Source: Planctomycetota bacterium (GTDB taxonomy: Bacteria; Planctomycetota; J058; JAJDCQ01). From it: DNA of 64,000 bases. The stretch is from NCBI GenBank assembly GCA_029260755.1, contig JAJDCQ010000043.1, positions 62,001 through 126,000 on the forward strand, read 5' to 3'. Position 1 is the stretch's first letter. Each line of letters starts with the position of its first letter. A program made the translations under genes and the position numbers. The notes under the pieces were generated by a model. It saw nothing but the letters and a program-made list of their open reading frames with translations, had not been told where the DNA came from and made no database searches. Shown here piece by piece: positions 52,320 to 59,282 of this stretch.

Positions 52320-53333
52320 ATGATCCAGAGGGTCCAGATCAAGGGCTTCCGCTGTCTGGCGGACGTCGAGCTCGAGCTCGCGCCGCTGACGGTGCTCATC
52401 GGCCCGAACGACTCGGGGAAGTCGAGCGTGCTCGATGCGCTCGAGCTGCTGTCCAAGAGCGGAGCCACGCCGCTCGATCGGCTCTTCAAGCTCGATCGCC
52501 GCCTCGAGCTCATCGCGTGGGATGCGGCGAGTCCGGTAGTTGCCTGGCATGTCGAGGGCACCGACTCCGCGAAGTGGATGTACGACCTCACGCTGGAGTC
52601 GGATCCCGGGCCTCGTGTCCGCTCCGAGCGGCTCCGGACCGAGGCCGAGGCACCTGTTCCGCCCCCGCTTCCCGGTGGCACGAGGACCCTCATCGAGCGA
52701 GCGCACAAGTCCGGACCGTCGTCGATTCGCCAGATCGCACGACTCTGGACCACGCATCGGTATGCCTTCGACGAGTCGACGCTGGCCCAGCAGGTCAAGC
52801 GGCTCACCCTTGGTCGCGACGGAACCGAGCGGAAGCAACGGATCAACGAGCAGCTCTGTGAGCGGATCGCGTCGGTCCGGCAGTTCTACGTCGAGGAGAA
52901 GCGAAGCGCCGTCAAGCTGTGGTTCGAGCTGGCGACGGGCCAGACGGTCCCCGCCTCGGGCGTCTCGTACGGAGTCCGCGCCCTCCTCGGCTACCTGACC
53001 TTCGTCGAGACCCACGCGAGGCACGGGCTCGTCCTGATCGAGGAGCCCGAGAACGGATTCCACCCGGAGCGCCTCCGCGACGTCCTCGACCTCCTCCGCT
53101 CGGTCGCCGCCAATGGCGGCCCGCAGGTTCTGCTGACCACCCACAGCCCGCTCGTGGTGAACGAGGTCGCCCCCGAGGAGGTCTTCCTCTGCACGCGTGG
53201 CGACCGGGGGGTCGGGCCGACGACGATCCGGCGTCTCGACAAGATCCCGAAGGTCCGGGACCTCCTCGACTCCTTCTCCCTCGGCGAGGTCTGGTACAAC
53301 GTGGGCGAAGAGCACCTTGTGTCGGGCGACTGA
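52320..53333 (+). CDS. AAA (ABC/OLD-type) ATPase
   Basis: A 337-residue ATPase of the SMC/Rad50-like AAA_21 group: Walker A GPNDSGKS (residues 28-35) after IKGFRCLADVELELAPLTVLI, a signature-like VSYGVRALLGYLTFVE, Walker B LVLIEEPENGFHP and H-loop LLTTHSPLVVNEV. It overlaps the next gene by 17 bp, so the pair is coupled. Such ATPases pair with a Toprim or DUF4276 nuclease in OLD-, PARIS- or AbiL-like systems. Base composition here looks somewhat less GC-rich than the neighbours, as in acquired modules, though I have not calculated it. Confidence 0.88.
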   Translation: MIQRVQIKGFRCLADVELELAPLTVLIGPNDSGKSSVLDALELLSKSGATPLDRLFKLDRRLELIAWDAASPVVAWHVEGTDSAKWMYDLTLESDPGPRVRSERLRTEAEAPVPPPLPGGTRTLIERAHKSGPSSIRQIARLWTTHRYAFDESTLAQQVKRLTLGRDGTERKQRINEQLCERIASVRQFYVEEKRSAVKLWFELATGQTVPASGVSYGVRALLGYLTFVETHARHGLVLIEEPENGFHPERLRDVLDLLRSVAANGGPQVLLTTHSPLVVNEVAPEEVFLCTRGDRGVGPTTIRRLDKIPKVRDLLDSFSLGEVWYNVGEEHLVSGD

Positions 53334-54063
53334 GCTCCGGATCCTCCTCGCCGGCGAGGGTTCGTCCGAGGTCGGCGGCGAGGTTCCCTACTCGGGACGC
53401 CGAGCCCGACGCTCGCCCGGCGCCCTCGAGGTTCTCGTCGCCGCCTCGCTCGACGAGCATCCCATGGTCGCCTTCGACCGCCACCGAATCGTGAGCCTTC
53501 CGCGCCTCGTGAAGCGCGGCGAGGGCCTCAAGGGTCCCGCGCGACGCCTGCTCGACGCCGCGCTGTTCGCCGAAGCCCGCGACTGCGACGCGCTCGTCTA
53601 CGTTCAGGACGCCGACAATCGCGGGTCGGCGATCCGCGCCGGGCTCGAAGACGGCGAAGTACGGTTCCGGGAACGCCACCCCGACTCGTCCCTCCGGATC
53701 GTGCTCGGCGTGGCCACGCAGACCATCGAGGGCTGGCTGCTGACCGATGGATCCCTTCGAACCACACTGGGGATCGACCGGAACGATGTCGCGAGTCCGA
53801 TCGCACCGGAGGATCTCTGGGGCGCCAAGGGTGACGCGAACGGCGACCACCCCACGCAAGTGCTCAGGCGTGCCGCCGAGAAGGCCAGGCGCGGAAAGCC
53901 GGGAGTGAGTCTCCTCGTCGAGCTCGCGGGCGCGCAAGACCCCGTCGACCGGGCCGTCGAGTGCCCCCAGTCGTTTGGTCCGTTCCGCGATCAGCTACGC
54001 GATCGGATCCTCCCGGCGCTCGTCTGCTCCGAGCCCGCCGACGGCGACTCCGGGAGCGCCTGA
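53317..54063 (+). CDS. Toprim/DUF4276-like partner of the ATPase
   Basis: A 248-residue protein starting at a TTG inside the ATPase gene. It has a Toprim-like layout: a Glu in LRILLAGEGSSEVGGE after the first strand, and an Asp-x-Asp in DALVYVQDADNRGSAI after a later strand, then VGVATQTIEGWLLTD, which resembles the E-xx-WLLAD segment I associate with DUF4276 proteins. The acidic residues would bind metal for nicking or tRNA/DNA cleavage. Exact start uncertain; an upstream in-frame initiator would overlap more. Assignment is by motif pattern only. Confidence 0.65.
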   Translation: MCRATELRILLAGEGSSEVGGEVPYSGRRARRSPGALEVLVAASLDEHPMVAFDRHRIVSLPRLVKRGEGLKGPARRLLDAALFAEARDCDALVYVQDADNRGSAIRAGLEDGEVRFRERHPDSSLRIVLGVATQTIEGWLLTDGSLRTTLGIDRNDVASPIAPEDLWGAKGDANGDHPTQVLRRAAEKARRGKPGVSLLVELAGAQDPVDRAVECPQSFGPFRDQLRDRILPALVCSEPADGDSGSA

Positions 54064-54070
54064 CCCTCCG

Positions 54071-54571
54071 TCAGCTCGCCTTCCCGATCGTCGGAGCGAG
54101 CGGAGGCGGCGGGCTCCACTCGACGAAGTCCGCGCAGAGCTCATCCGCATCCTCATCCGCGTCGACGCCGGCGAGGCCGAAGAACTGCCTCGTCTCCGGC
54201 CGTGTCCACGCGGCGATCAGGGCGATGGAGATCGGAGGCACGCCCACGCCAAGGAGAACCAGGTCGTAGTACCACACCCAGGGGCGAGGAGGGAGGAAGA
54301 ACGCCACGGCGTGCGCGCCGCCGTAGACGAGGGCGAGCGCCACCAAGCAGACGACCATGGCGAGATCGAAGCCTGCGTAGGCGCCGTGAAGGAGGCCGAC
54401 GCCACGGGTGAAGTAGACGTGGGCAAGTAGGATCCAGGTGAGGGCGAGGCTGTACAGCCTGAACCACAAGACGACGGTGGGCGCGTCGAAGAGGCGCCAC
54501 ACGACCCGCAGCGGGCTGATCACGGCCGAGAACCGAAAGCGCACGAAGTCCCTCGCATCGGGTGCTTGCAT
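54071..54571 (-). CDS. Small membrane protein of unknown function
   Basis: A 166-residue protein with three or four transmembrane helices: VVLWFRLYSLALTWILLAHV, LAMVVCLVALALVYGGAHAV and VWYYDLVLLGVGVPPISIALI, then an acidic C-terminus (GVDADEDADELCADFVEW). I do not recognise a family. Start ATG 54571 is a guess; the frame continues to 54667 with another ATG at 54646 and neither has a clear ribosome-binding site. It converges on the Toprim-like gene, 7 bp between the stops, and may be unrelated to it. Confidence 0.55.
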   Translation of the reverse strand: MQAPDARDFVRFRFSAVISPLRVVWRLFDAPTVVLWFRLYSLALTWILLAHVYFTRGVGLLHGAYAGFDLAMVVCLVALALVYGGAHAVAFFLPPRPWVWYYDLVLLGVGVPPISIALIAAWTRPETRQFFGLAGVDADEDADELCADFVEWSPPPPLAPTIGKAS

Positions 54572-54700
54572 CGCAGCAGCCCACTCGTCAGTCTGGCACG
54601 GCCCTCGTCTCGAAGCCACGGAGCCGTTCGCGACGATCTGTGTCATCTGTGGATCGTCTCCCCGCAACGCAATCGCTCCCCCGGCGCTCGGAGCGGAACC

Positions 54701-55861
54701 ATGAATCGACTGGTCGGACCGGCGGCCCTCCTCGCGGCCCTCGTCGCGAGCGCCTCATTCGCGAGCGAGCCGGAGAAGACCGTCCCGGTCTATCTCGGCA
54801 CGGGCGCGAAGGGTGAGGAGGCGGGGATCTACCTCTCGGAGCTCGACCTCCTCTCGGGGGATCTCGCCCCTCCGCGCCACGTCGCGACCCTTCCCGGCGC
54901 GGGGTTCGTCGTCCTCCATCCGAGCCGGCGCTTCCTCTACGCCACCACGCGGCGCAAGGTCGCCCGCGGCGAGCCGAACGGGGGCGTCGCCGCGTTCCGG
55001 GTCTCCGACGATGGCGGGCTCGAGCCGCTCGGCGAGGTCCGCAGCTCGGGGGGGAGCGGGCCTTGCCACGTCACCCTCGACCCCTCGGGGAAGACGCTGC
55101 TCGTCGCCAACTACGGGAGCGGCAGCGTCGCCTCGCTTCCGATCGGTGAAGACGGCTCCCTCGGCGCGCCCGGCTCCGTCCGGCAGCACGCCGGCTCCGG
55201 CGCCGACCCGAAGCGCCAGGCCGGACCGCACGCTCACTCGATCCACCCGAGCCCCGACGGCCGGTTCGCCTACGCGGCCGACCTCGGGATCGATCGGGTG
55301 ATGATCTACGCCCTCGACGCGGCGACGGCGACGCTCACGCCCGCGGGCGAGGCGAAGGTGGCGCCCGGGTCCGGACCGCGACACCTCAAGCTGACCGCCG
55401 ACGGGGCGCGGCTCTACCTCCTCAACGAGATGGCCCTGACGGTGACGGTGTTCGACCGCGACGCCGGCACGGGCGCCCTCACCGAGGCCCAGACGATCAG
55501 CGCCCTCCCCGAGGGCGCCGACCCCGAGAAGATGAGCTGCTCCGAGATCCGGATCCATCCGAACGGGCGGTTCGTCACCGTCGCGAACCGCGACCTCACC
55601 GAGGCCGGCCGCGACTCGCTCTCGACGTTCGCGATCGGGGAGGACGGCCAGCTCGCCCGCGTCCAGACGATCGGCGCCGAGGTCTGGATCCCGCGCAACT
55701 TCGAGCTCGCCTCGTCCGGGCGATGGCTCCTGGTCGCCGGTCAGCGCTCGAGCGAGGTCTCGGTCTTCGGCGTCGATCCGGCGACGGGCGAGCTCAGCTT
55801 CACGGGGAAGAAGCTCGCGCTCCCGACGGCCATGTGCGTCGAGTTCGTCGACGACCGCTGA
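54701..55861 (+). CDS. Lactonase-family beta-propeller (6-phosphogluconolactonase-like), exported
   Basis: A 386-residue seven-bladed propeller of the YbhE/Pgl type: YLGTGAKGEEAGIYLSELD, FVVLHPSRRFLYAT, SGPCHVTLDPSGKTLLVANYG, GPHAHSIHPSPDGRFAYAAD and GSGPRHLKLTADGARLYLLNE. The His/Arg residues in PCHV, HAHS and PRHL are the conserved family positions. A signal peptide (GPAALLAALVASASFAS) places it in the periplasm, unlike cytoplasmic Pgl, so a non-glycolytic lactone substrate is likely. ATG at 54701 with GGAG upstream. Confidence 0.85.
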   Translation: MNRLVGPAALLAALVASASFASEPEKTVPVYLGTGAKGEEAGIYLSELDLLSGDLAPPRHVATLPGAGFVVLHPSRRFLYATTRRKVARGEPNGGVAAFRVSDDGGLEPLGEVRSSGGSGPCHVTLDPSGKTLLVANYGSGSVASLPIGEDGSLGAPGSVRQHAGSGADPKRQAGPHAHSIHPSPDGRFAYAADLGIDRVMIYALDAATATLTPAGEAKVAPGSGPRHLKLTADGARLYLLNEMALTVTVFDRDAGTGALTEAQTISALPEGADPEKMSCSEIRIHPNGRFVTVANRDLTEAGRDSLSTFAIGEDGQLARVQTIGAEVWIPRNFELASSGRWLLVAGQRSSEVSVFGVDPATGELSFTGKKLALPTAMCVEFVDDR

Positions 55862-55921
55862 CGGGCGCTGTTCCGGGAACGCCGAGCCTTCAGTGCGGCA
55901 GCGGCTCGGCGCCGACCGGGA

Positions 55922-56010
55922 CAATCCGCGCAATCCGCGTCATCCGCGGTTTCGTTCTCTTCGGGCGCGAAACGAGTGGGAACCGCGGATTACGCGGATT
56001 GCGCGGATTG
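55922..56010. repeat. Palindromic dispersed repeat A, copy 2
   Basis: Left arm 55922-55953 (CAATCCGCGCAATCCGCG...) and right arm 55978-56010 (...GCGGATTACGCGGATTGCG) pair over about 30 bp. The flank GCGAGCTGCCAGCTC corresponds to the inverted left flank of copy 1 at 17158-17246. It fills most of the gap between the lactonase gene and the selenoprotein operon. Confidence 0.8.
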
Positions 56011-56134
56011 CGAGCTGCCAGCTCCGGGTTTTCACTGCCGACGCGGGTGTTCCAAGAACGGCGGCTCCCAATGACCGACGGCCGCCCCCGAGGGAGCGGC
56101 CGTCTGCCATGACGAAACGTCGTCGGTTCGAACG

Positions 56135-56824
56135 TCAGTTGACGAGGATGGGAATCACCGTCTTCGTCTTGACCTTCTTACCGCCTTCGGTGGTCGCCTC
56201 GATCGTCACCTGGATCCCGAGGTCGCCCTTCGCCTTGGCGCCGAGCGCGAACGGGATGGTGAACGACGCGTTGCTGCCGTCTTCGACCGCCTCGCCGTGC
56301 TCGAGCGTCGTCTCTTCGATGTCGACGTTCTTGCTCGGCTTGAGGGTGACCTTGACCACGGCGTCGCCTTCCTTCTTGGCGGCGAAGCCGGTGCCGGCGG
56401 CCGAGACATCGAGGGTGACCGAGCCCGAACCCTCGGCGGCGTAGCTGGCCGCGTCGGTCGTGGCGGACGCCTCGATGCCCTTGGACTTCGACTTCATCGT
56501 GACCGGTCCGTTGAACGTCGCGCTGAACCGGGCGCTCTTGTCGAAGGCGCTGATGAGAGCCGACAGCTTGGTCCCCGCGGGGAACCGAATGTTGGCCCTT
56601 TTACTTCCTACATCCACGTCCGTTACTTGAGTTCCCTTCACTCCTGCCAGGAGTGACTTGACCTGGGGGGGTCAGCCACTCGGTCAGGTCATGCCTTCCA
56701 CAGTGAGGGATCCCTCACCGAACGCTTCGTCCTTCGCCGCGCCACCTGCCCACGCATCCACACTCGGGATGGCGAGGGCGAGGAGGAGCGCGAGGAGGAC
56801 GAAGTATCTTGTCGTCTTCGCCAT
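56135..56824 (-). CDS. Exported HMA-domain selenoprotein with UPSGU metal site
   Basis: This 229-residue frame has two internal TGA codons (56686-56684 and 56674-56672). With Sec inserted, residues 41-58 read TVEGMT-U-PSG-U-PPQVKSL, an HMA fold (GMTCxxC...V..L..V.GV) in which both metal-binding Cys positions are U47 and U51; KGTQVTDVDVGSKRANIRF continues the fold. A signal peptide (FVLLALLLALAIPSVDAWA) precedes it. Residues 120-229 form a beta-sandwich with DsbD-N-like pattern (VVKVTLKPSKNVDIEE; ASFTIPFALGAKAKGD). ATG overlaps the TAA of the upstream selenoprotein gene (TAATG), coupling translation. The likely task is binding soft metals (Hg, Cu, Ag) or redox transfer. Conventional calling would begin at 56641, after the Sec residues. 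Confidence 0.85.
56638..56656 (-). promoter_or_regulatory. Candidate SECIS for the UPSGU selenoprotein
   Basis: Perfect 8-bp stem UCACUCCU/AGGAGUGA with loop GGC, starting 16 nt after the second UGA and 28 nt after the first. Loop G residues and spacing fit a bacterial SECIS. Confidence 0.6.
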
Positions 56825-57372
56825 TATCCAGCCTCCACAGCCTTCACGACGGCCTCGATGTCGGCCTCGGTGACCTCATCGAGAGCCCATGCCTTCTTGA
56901 CCGTCTTCTTGCTGTAGTAGAGGACGGTCGTCTTGGTGTCCTTGTCCAGCTTGTAGCGCTTCGGTCCATTGGATCCGTCGACCGCGACGGTGAGGGGAAC
57001 GTTGGTGATCCCGTTCTCCTCGGCGATCTTCGCGAGCTTCTCCTCGAAGGCAGCCTGATCGCCCAGGGCGACCACGAACGCCTTCATCCCCTTGTTGTCG
57101 GACAGCATCTCATCGACGCGCTTGATCAGACCGACCAAGCCTTCGTCCACGTCCCGCGCGAAAACGAGCAGGACGGAACGACCGCCGTAGTTTCAGACGT
57201 AGCAGAGCTGCTTGCCCTTGTTGGGGCCGGTGACGTCGTTCACCTGGAAGGCGGCGGTCTTGTCGCCCTCCTTCAGCCCCGTGTCTCCTGCGAACGCCGG
57301 TACGGCCACGCTCGCCAGGAGGACGGAGACCACGGCCGCGGCGAGCGCGACGTGGCGAAGTCCCCTGGTCAT
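56824..57372 (-). CDS. Exported thioredoxin-like selenoprotein (CxxU), second of the operon
   Basis: The 182-residue frame contains one internal TGA (57195-57193). As Sec it gives GKQL-C-YV-U-NYGGRSVLLVFAR, Cys57 and U60. The homologous family, as I recall it, reads LCYxCxYGxRPVxxxFAR, so U replaces the second Cys. A signal peptide (VALAAAVVSVLLASVAVPAFA) exports it. The rest (VDEGLVGLIKRVDEML, NVPLTVAVDGSNGPKRYKLD, TTVLYYSKKTVKKAWALDE) is a compact thioredoxin-like fold with a cis-Pro before the second strand. AAGGAG before ATG 57372. Closely similar to its upstream neighbour, hence a tandem duplication; its stop overlaps the HMA gene start. Confidence 0.87.
57150..57175 (-). promoter_or_regulatory. 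Candidate SECIS for the second CxxU protein
   Basis: Hairpin with an uninterrupted 8-bp stem (CGUCCUGC/GCGGGACG) starting 18 nt after the UGA, apical region at +26 to +35. Position matches the hairpin of the paralogue. Confidence 0.5.
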
Positions 57373-57464
57373 GAGGAGCACTCCTTCGCGGGAATCCCGA
57401 AACGACGGGCGACGCCGGCCGCTCCCGCGAGAACGCAGGCCGGGCACCCACACGCGTGTTCTTC

Positions 57465-58031
57465 CTAATCCCCGACGGCCTTCTCCCACGCCGCGACGAC
57501 CTGGGCGAGCTCGGCGTCGCCGATCTCGTCGAAGCGGAATGCGGCCTGGATCCGGCCTTCCTTGGCGTAGACGAAGGCGATCGTCTTCGCGGCCGGATCG
57601 AGCCGGTAGTCCTTGGGGCCCTTGCTTCCGTCGACCGAGATCGTGAGCGGGATCGAGACCTTCGTCTCGGCCGCAACCGCGCGGAGCCGCTCCGCGCCCG
57701 CGTCGGGATCGTCGGTCAGCAGGGCCACGAAGGCGGCCCCGCGGTCACTCTCGGCAGTCAGGGTGTCGGCGCGCCTGATCAGACCGATCAGGCCCTCGTC
57801 GACCGACCTCGCGAAGATCACGAGGACGGGACGAGCGGCGCCGTAGCCTCAAATGTAGCAGAGCGTCTTGCCCCGCTTCGGGCCGGTGATGACCTGGACG
57901 TCGAACGGGTCGCAGTAGTCGCCGACGCCGAGTCGCTTCGGGCCATCATCGGATGCGATGACGGGAGCGGGCGTCGAGACCACGACGAGGACGACCAGGA
58001 GCGCGGCCATCAGTCGGAGGTCGAGATTCAT
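57465..58031 (-). CDS. Exported thioredoxin-like selenoprotein (CxxU), first of the operon
   Basis: The 188-residue frame contains one internal TGA (57851-57849), read as Sec in GKTL-C-YI-U-GYGAARPVLVIFAR, Cys58 and U61. The signal peptide is LMAALLVVLVVVSTPAPVIA. Downstream the paralogue's landmarks recur: VDEGLIGLIRRADTL, SIPLTISVDGSKGPKDYRLD and KTIAFVYAKEGRIQAAFRFDE. Conservation on both sides of the UGA across the two paralogues rules out decay. ATG at 58031 without a strong ribosome-binding site; 78 bp after the M23 peptidase stop and 92 bp before the next selenoprotein start. Probably a periplasmic thiol/selenol oxidoreductase. Confidence 0.87.
57803..57829 (-). promoter_or_regulatory. 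Candidate SECIS for the first CxxU protein
   Basis: Stem of 3 bp, U-U mismatch and 7 bp (CCG-U-CCUCGUG / CGCGAGG-U-CGG), loop AUCUU at +31 to +35 after the UGA. Confidence 0.5.
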
Positions 58032-58109
58032 GACCGTCCATGATCCCGAACTCGGCCGATCGACGCAACTGTCGTACGAGTGCGACCGTTACGATCGCGG
58101 CAAGGCGGA

Positions 58110-59054
58110 CTAGTTCGCGGTGAACGTCCGGCCGTAGCCGCCGTGGCACCAGCGCGTCGAGCCCTGGCCCCAGGTGATCTTCCGCCAGGCGCCGGAGCTG
58201 CCGGTCGTCGCGTAGACCTGACCCCGAGCGATCGAGCCCGAACGAGCGTAACCCGTGCTGGGGCCGGTGCGAACGTTCAGGGCGCTCGCCGTCACCTCGA
58301 AGCCGGTCGTCTGCTGACGCGCCGCGTAACCGGTATGGATCCACGCGCTGCGGCCGCGATACCAGATCTTGCGCCACGAGCTGCTGCCGCTCTGCGCCAC
58401 CGAGACGACCCGCTCGCCGGCGCGGACGCTGCCGACGACCGCGTAGCCGGTGCTCGGACCCGAGCGCACGTTGAGCGCGCCCGCGGTGATCCGCCAGCCG
58501 GCGCGCCCGGCGTTGGTCGGGGCCGGCGCGCCGCCGCCCCCGCCGGCGCTCCCGGAGAGGCCCGAGTAGGTCTGGCCGATCGCGCGGCCCTTGGTGACGC
58601 GGTTGCCGCGGCTACCCGGAAGGTACTGCTTGGCGCCCCAGCGGCGGACCTCGAAGTGGACGTGCGGACCGGTGCTGTTGCCCGTCGTGCCCTCGAGCCC
58701 GATCGTCGTCCCGGTCGAGACCTGCTGGCCGCTGCTCACGCGAAATGCGTTCAGGTGGGCGTAGTAGGTCTCGTAGCCCGAGCCGTGGTCGACCTTCACC
58801 AGGTTGCCGTAGCCGCCGGACCACCCGCGGAAGCTGACTCGCCCGCCGCGCGCCGCCCCGACCGAGCCGCGGTTCGCGCCGGCGATGTCGAGCGCGGCGT
58901 GGTTGCCGTACGAGCGGCTCGAGTAGTAGGTGCTGGTCAGCGGCCCGGAGATCGGATAGACGAACTCGCCGGCGGCCTGCGCCTCGGAGGCGACGCCGAG
59001 GCTGAGGAGTGCGGCAGTGACGAAGATTCCGGCGACGGTGATCTGACGGCGCAC
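58110..59054 (-). CDS. M23 (LytM) peptidase with two SH3b domains
   Basis: A 314-residue exported cell-wall endopeptidase. Signal peptide (FVTAALLSLGVASEAQA), then the Zn domain: NHAALDIAGANRG (His and Asp ligands), DHGSGYETYYAHLNAF and TGPHVHFEVRRWG (HxH motif), all intact. Two SH3b repeats follow the linker (ITAGALNVRSGPSTGYAVVGSV; VTASALNVRTGPSTGYARSGSI), which bind peptidoglycan. It would cut peptide cross-links, implying the organism has peptidoglycan. GTG at 59054 with AGAGGAA upstream. Followed in the same direction by the selenoprotein operon after 78 bp. Confidence 0.92.
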   Translation of the reverse strand: MRRQITVAGIFVTAALLSLGVASEAQAAGEFVYPISGPLTSTYYSSRSYGNHAALDIAGANRGSVGAARGGRVSFRGWSGGYGNLVKVDHGSGYETYYAHLNAFRVSSGQQVSTGTTIGLEGTTGNSTGPHVHFEVRRWGAKQYLPGSRGNRVTKGRAIGQTYSGLSGSAGGGGGAPAPTNAGRAGWRITAGALNVRSGPSTGYAVVGSVRAGERVVSVAQSGSSSWRKIWYRGRSAWIHTGYAARQQTTGFEVTASALNVRTGPSTGYARSGSIARGQVYATTGSSGAWRKITWGQGSTRWCHGGYGRTFTAN

Positions 59055-59227
59055 GTGTGTTCCTCTCTCGCGGACCTGACCCGTTCCCCTCGGGTCTAGC
59101 CACCCCGGGCTCCCCTTCGTGCACACGACGTTCCGTTTTGCCACGCTGCGTCGTAGTAAACTCCTACCAGCTCGGATCATGAGACTTAGGGGCCTGCCTC
59201 GGCGCGACGGGGCGAGAATCCCCTTCC

Positions 59228-59248
59228 CCGATCGGTGTGGCCGATCGG
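59228..59248 (-). terminator. Hairpin after the kinase gene, possible terminator
   Basis: CCGATCGG-N5-CCGATCGG, 8-bp stem, about 35 bp after the stop of the kinase at 59283-62006; no U tract follows, so the call is weak. Nothing else is evident in the rest of this gap. Confidence 0.3.
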
Positions 59249-59282
59249 CGCCGGGTGAACGGCGTGCGCGTAACCGGAGGAC

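Noticed and set aside
56135..56641. Internal ATG-started frame as an independent gene, and likewise 56824-57150, 57465-57821 and 26127-26600
   Set aside because: Each is the part of a selenoprotein after its UGA. They lack a ribosome-binding site and signal peptide, and the missing N-termini are in frame directly upstream.
56135..58031. Three pseudogenes with nonsense mutations
   Set aside because: Four UGA-interrupted loci all hit only redox or metal Cys positions, always as TGA and never TAA or TAG, with no other lesion. Random decay would not do this.
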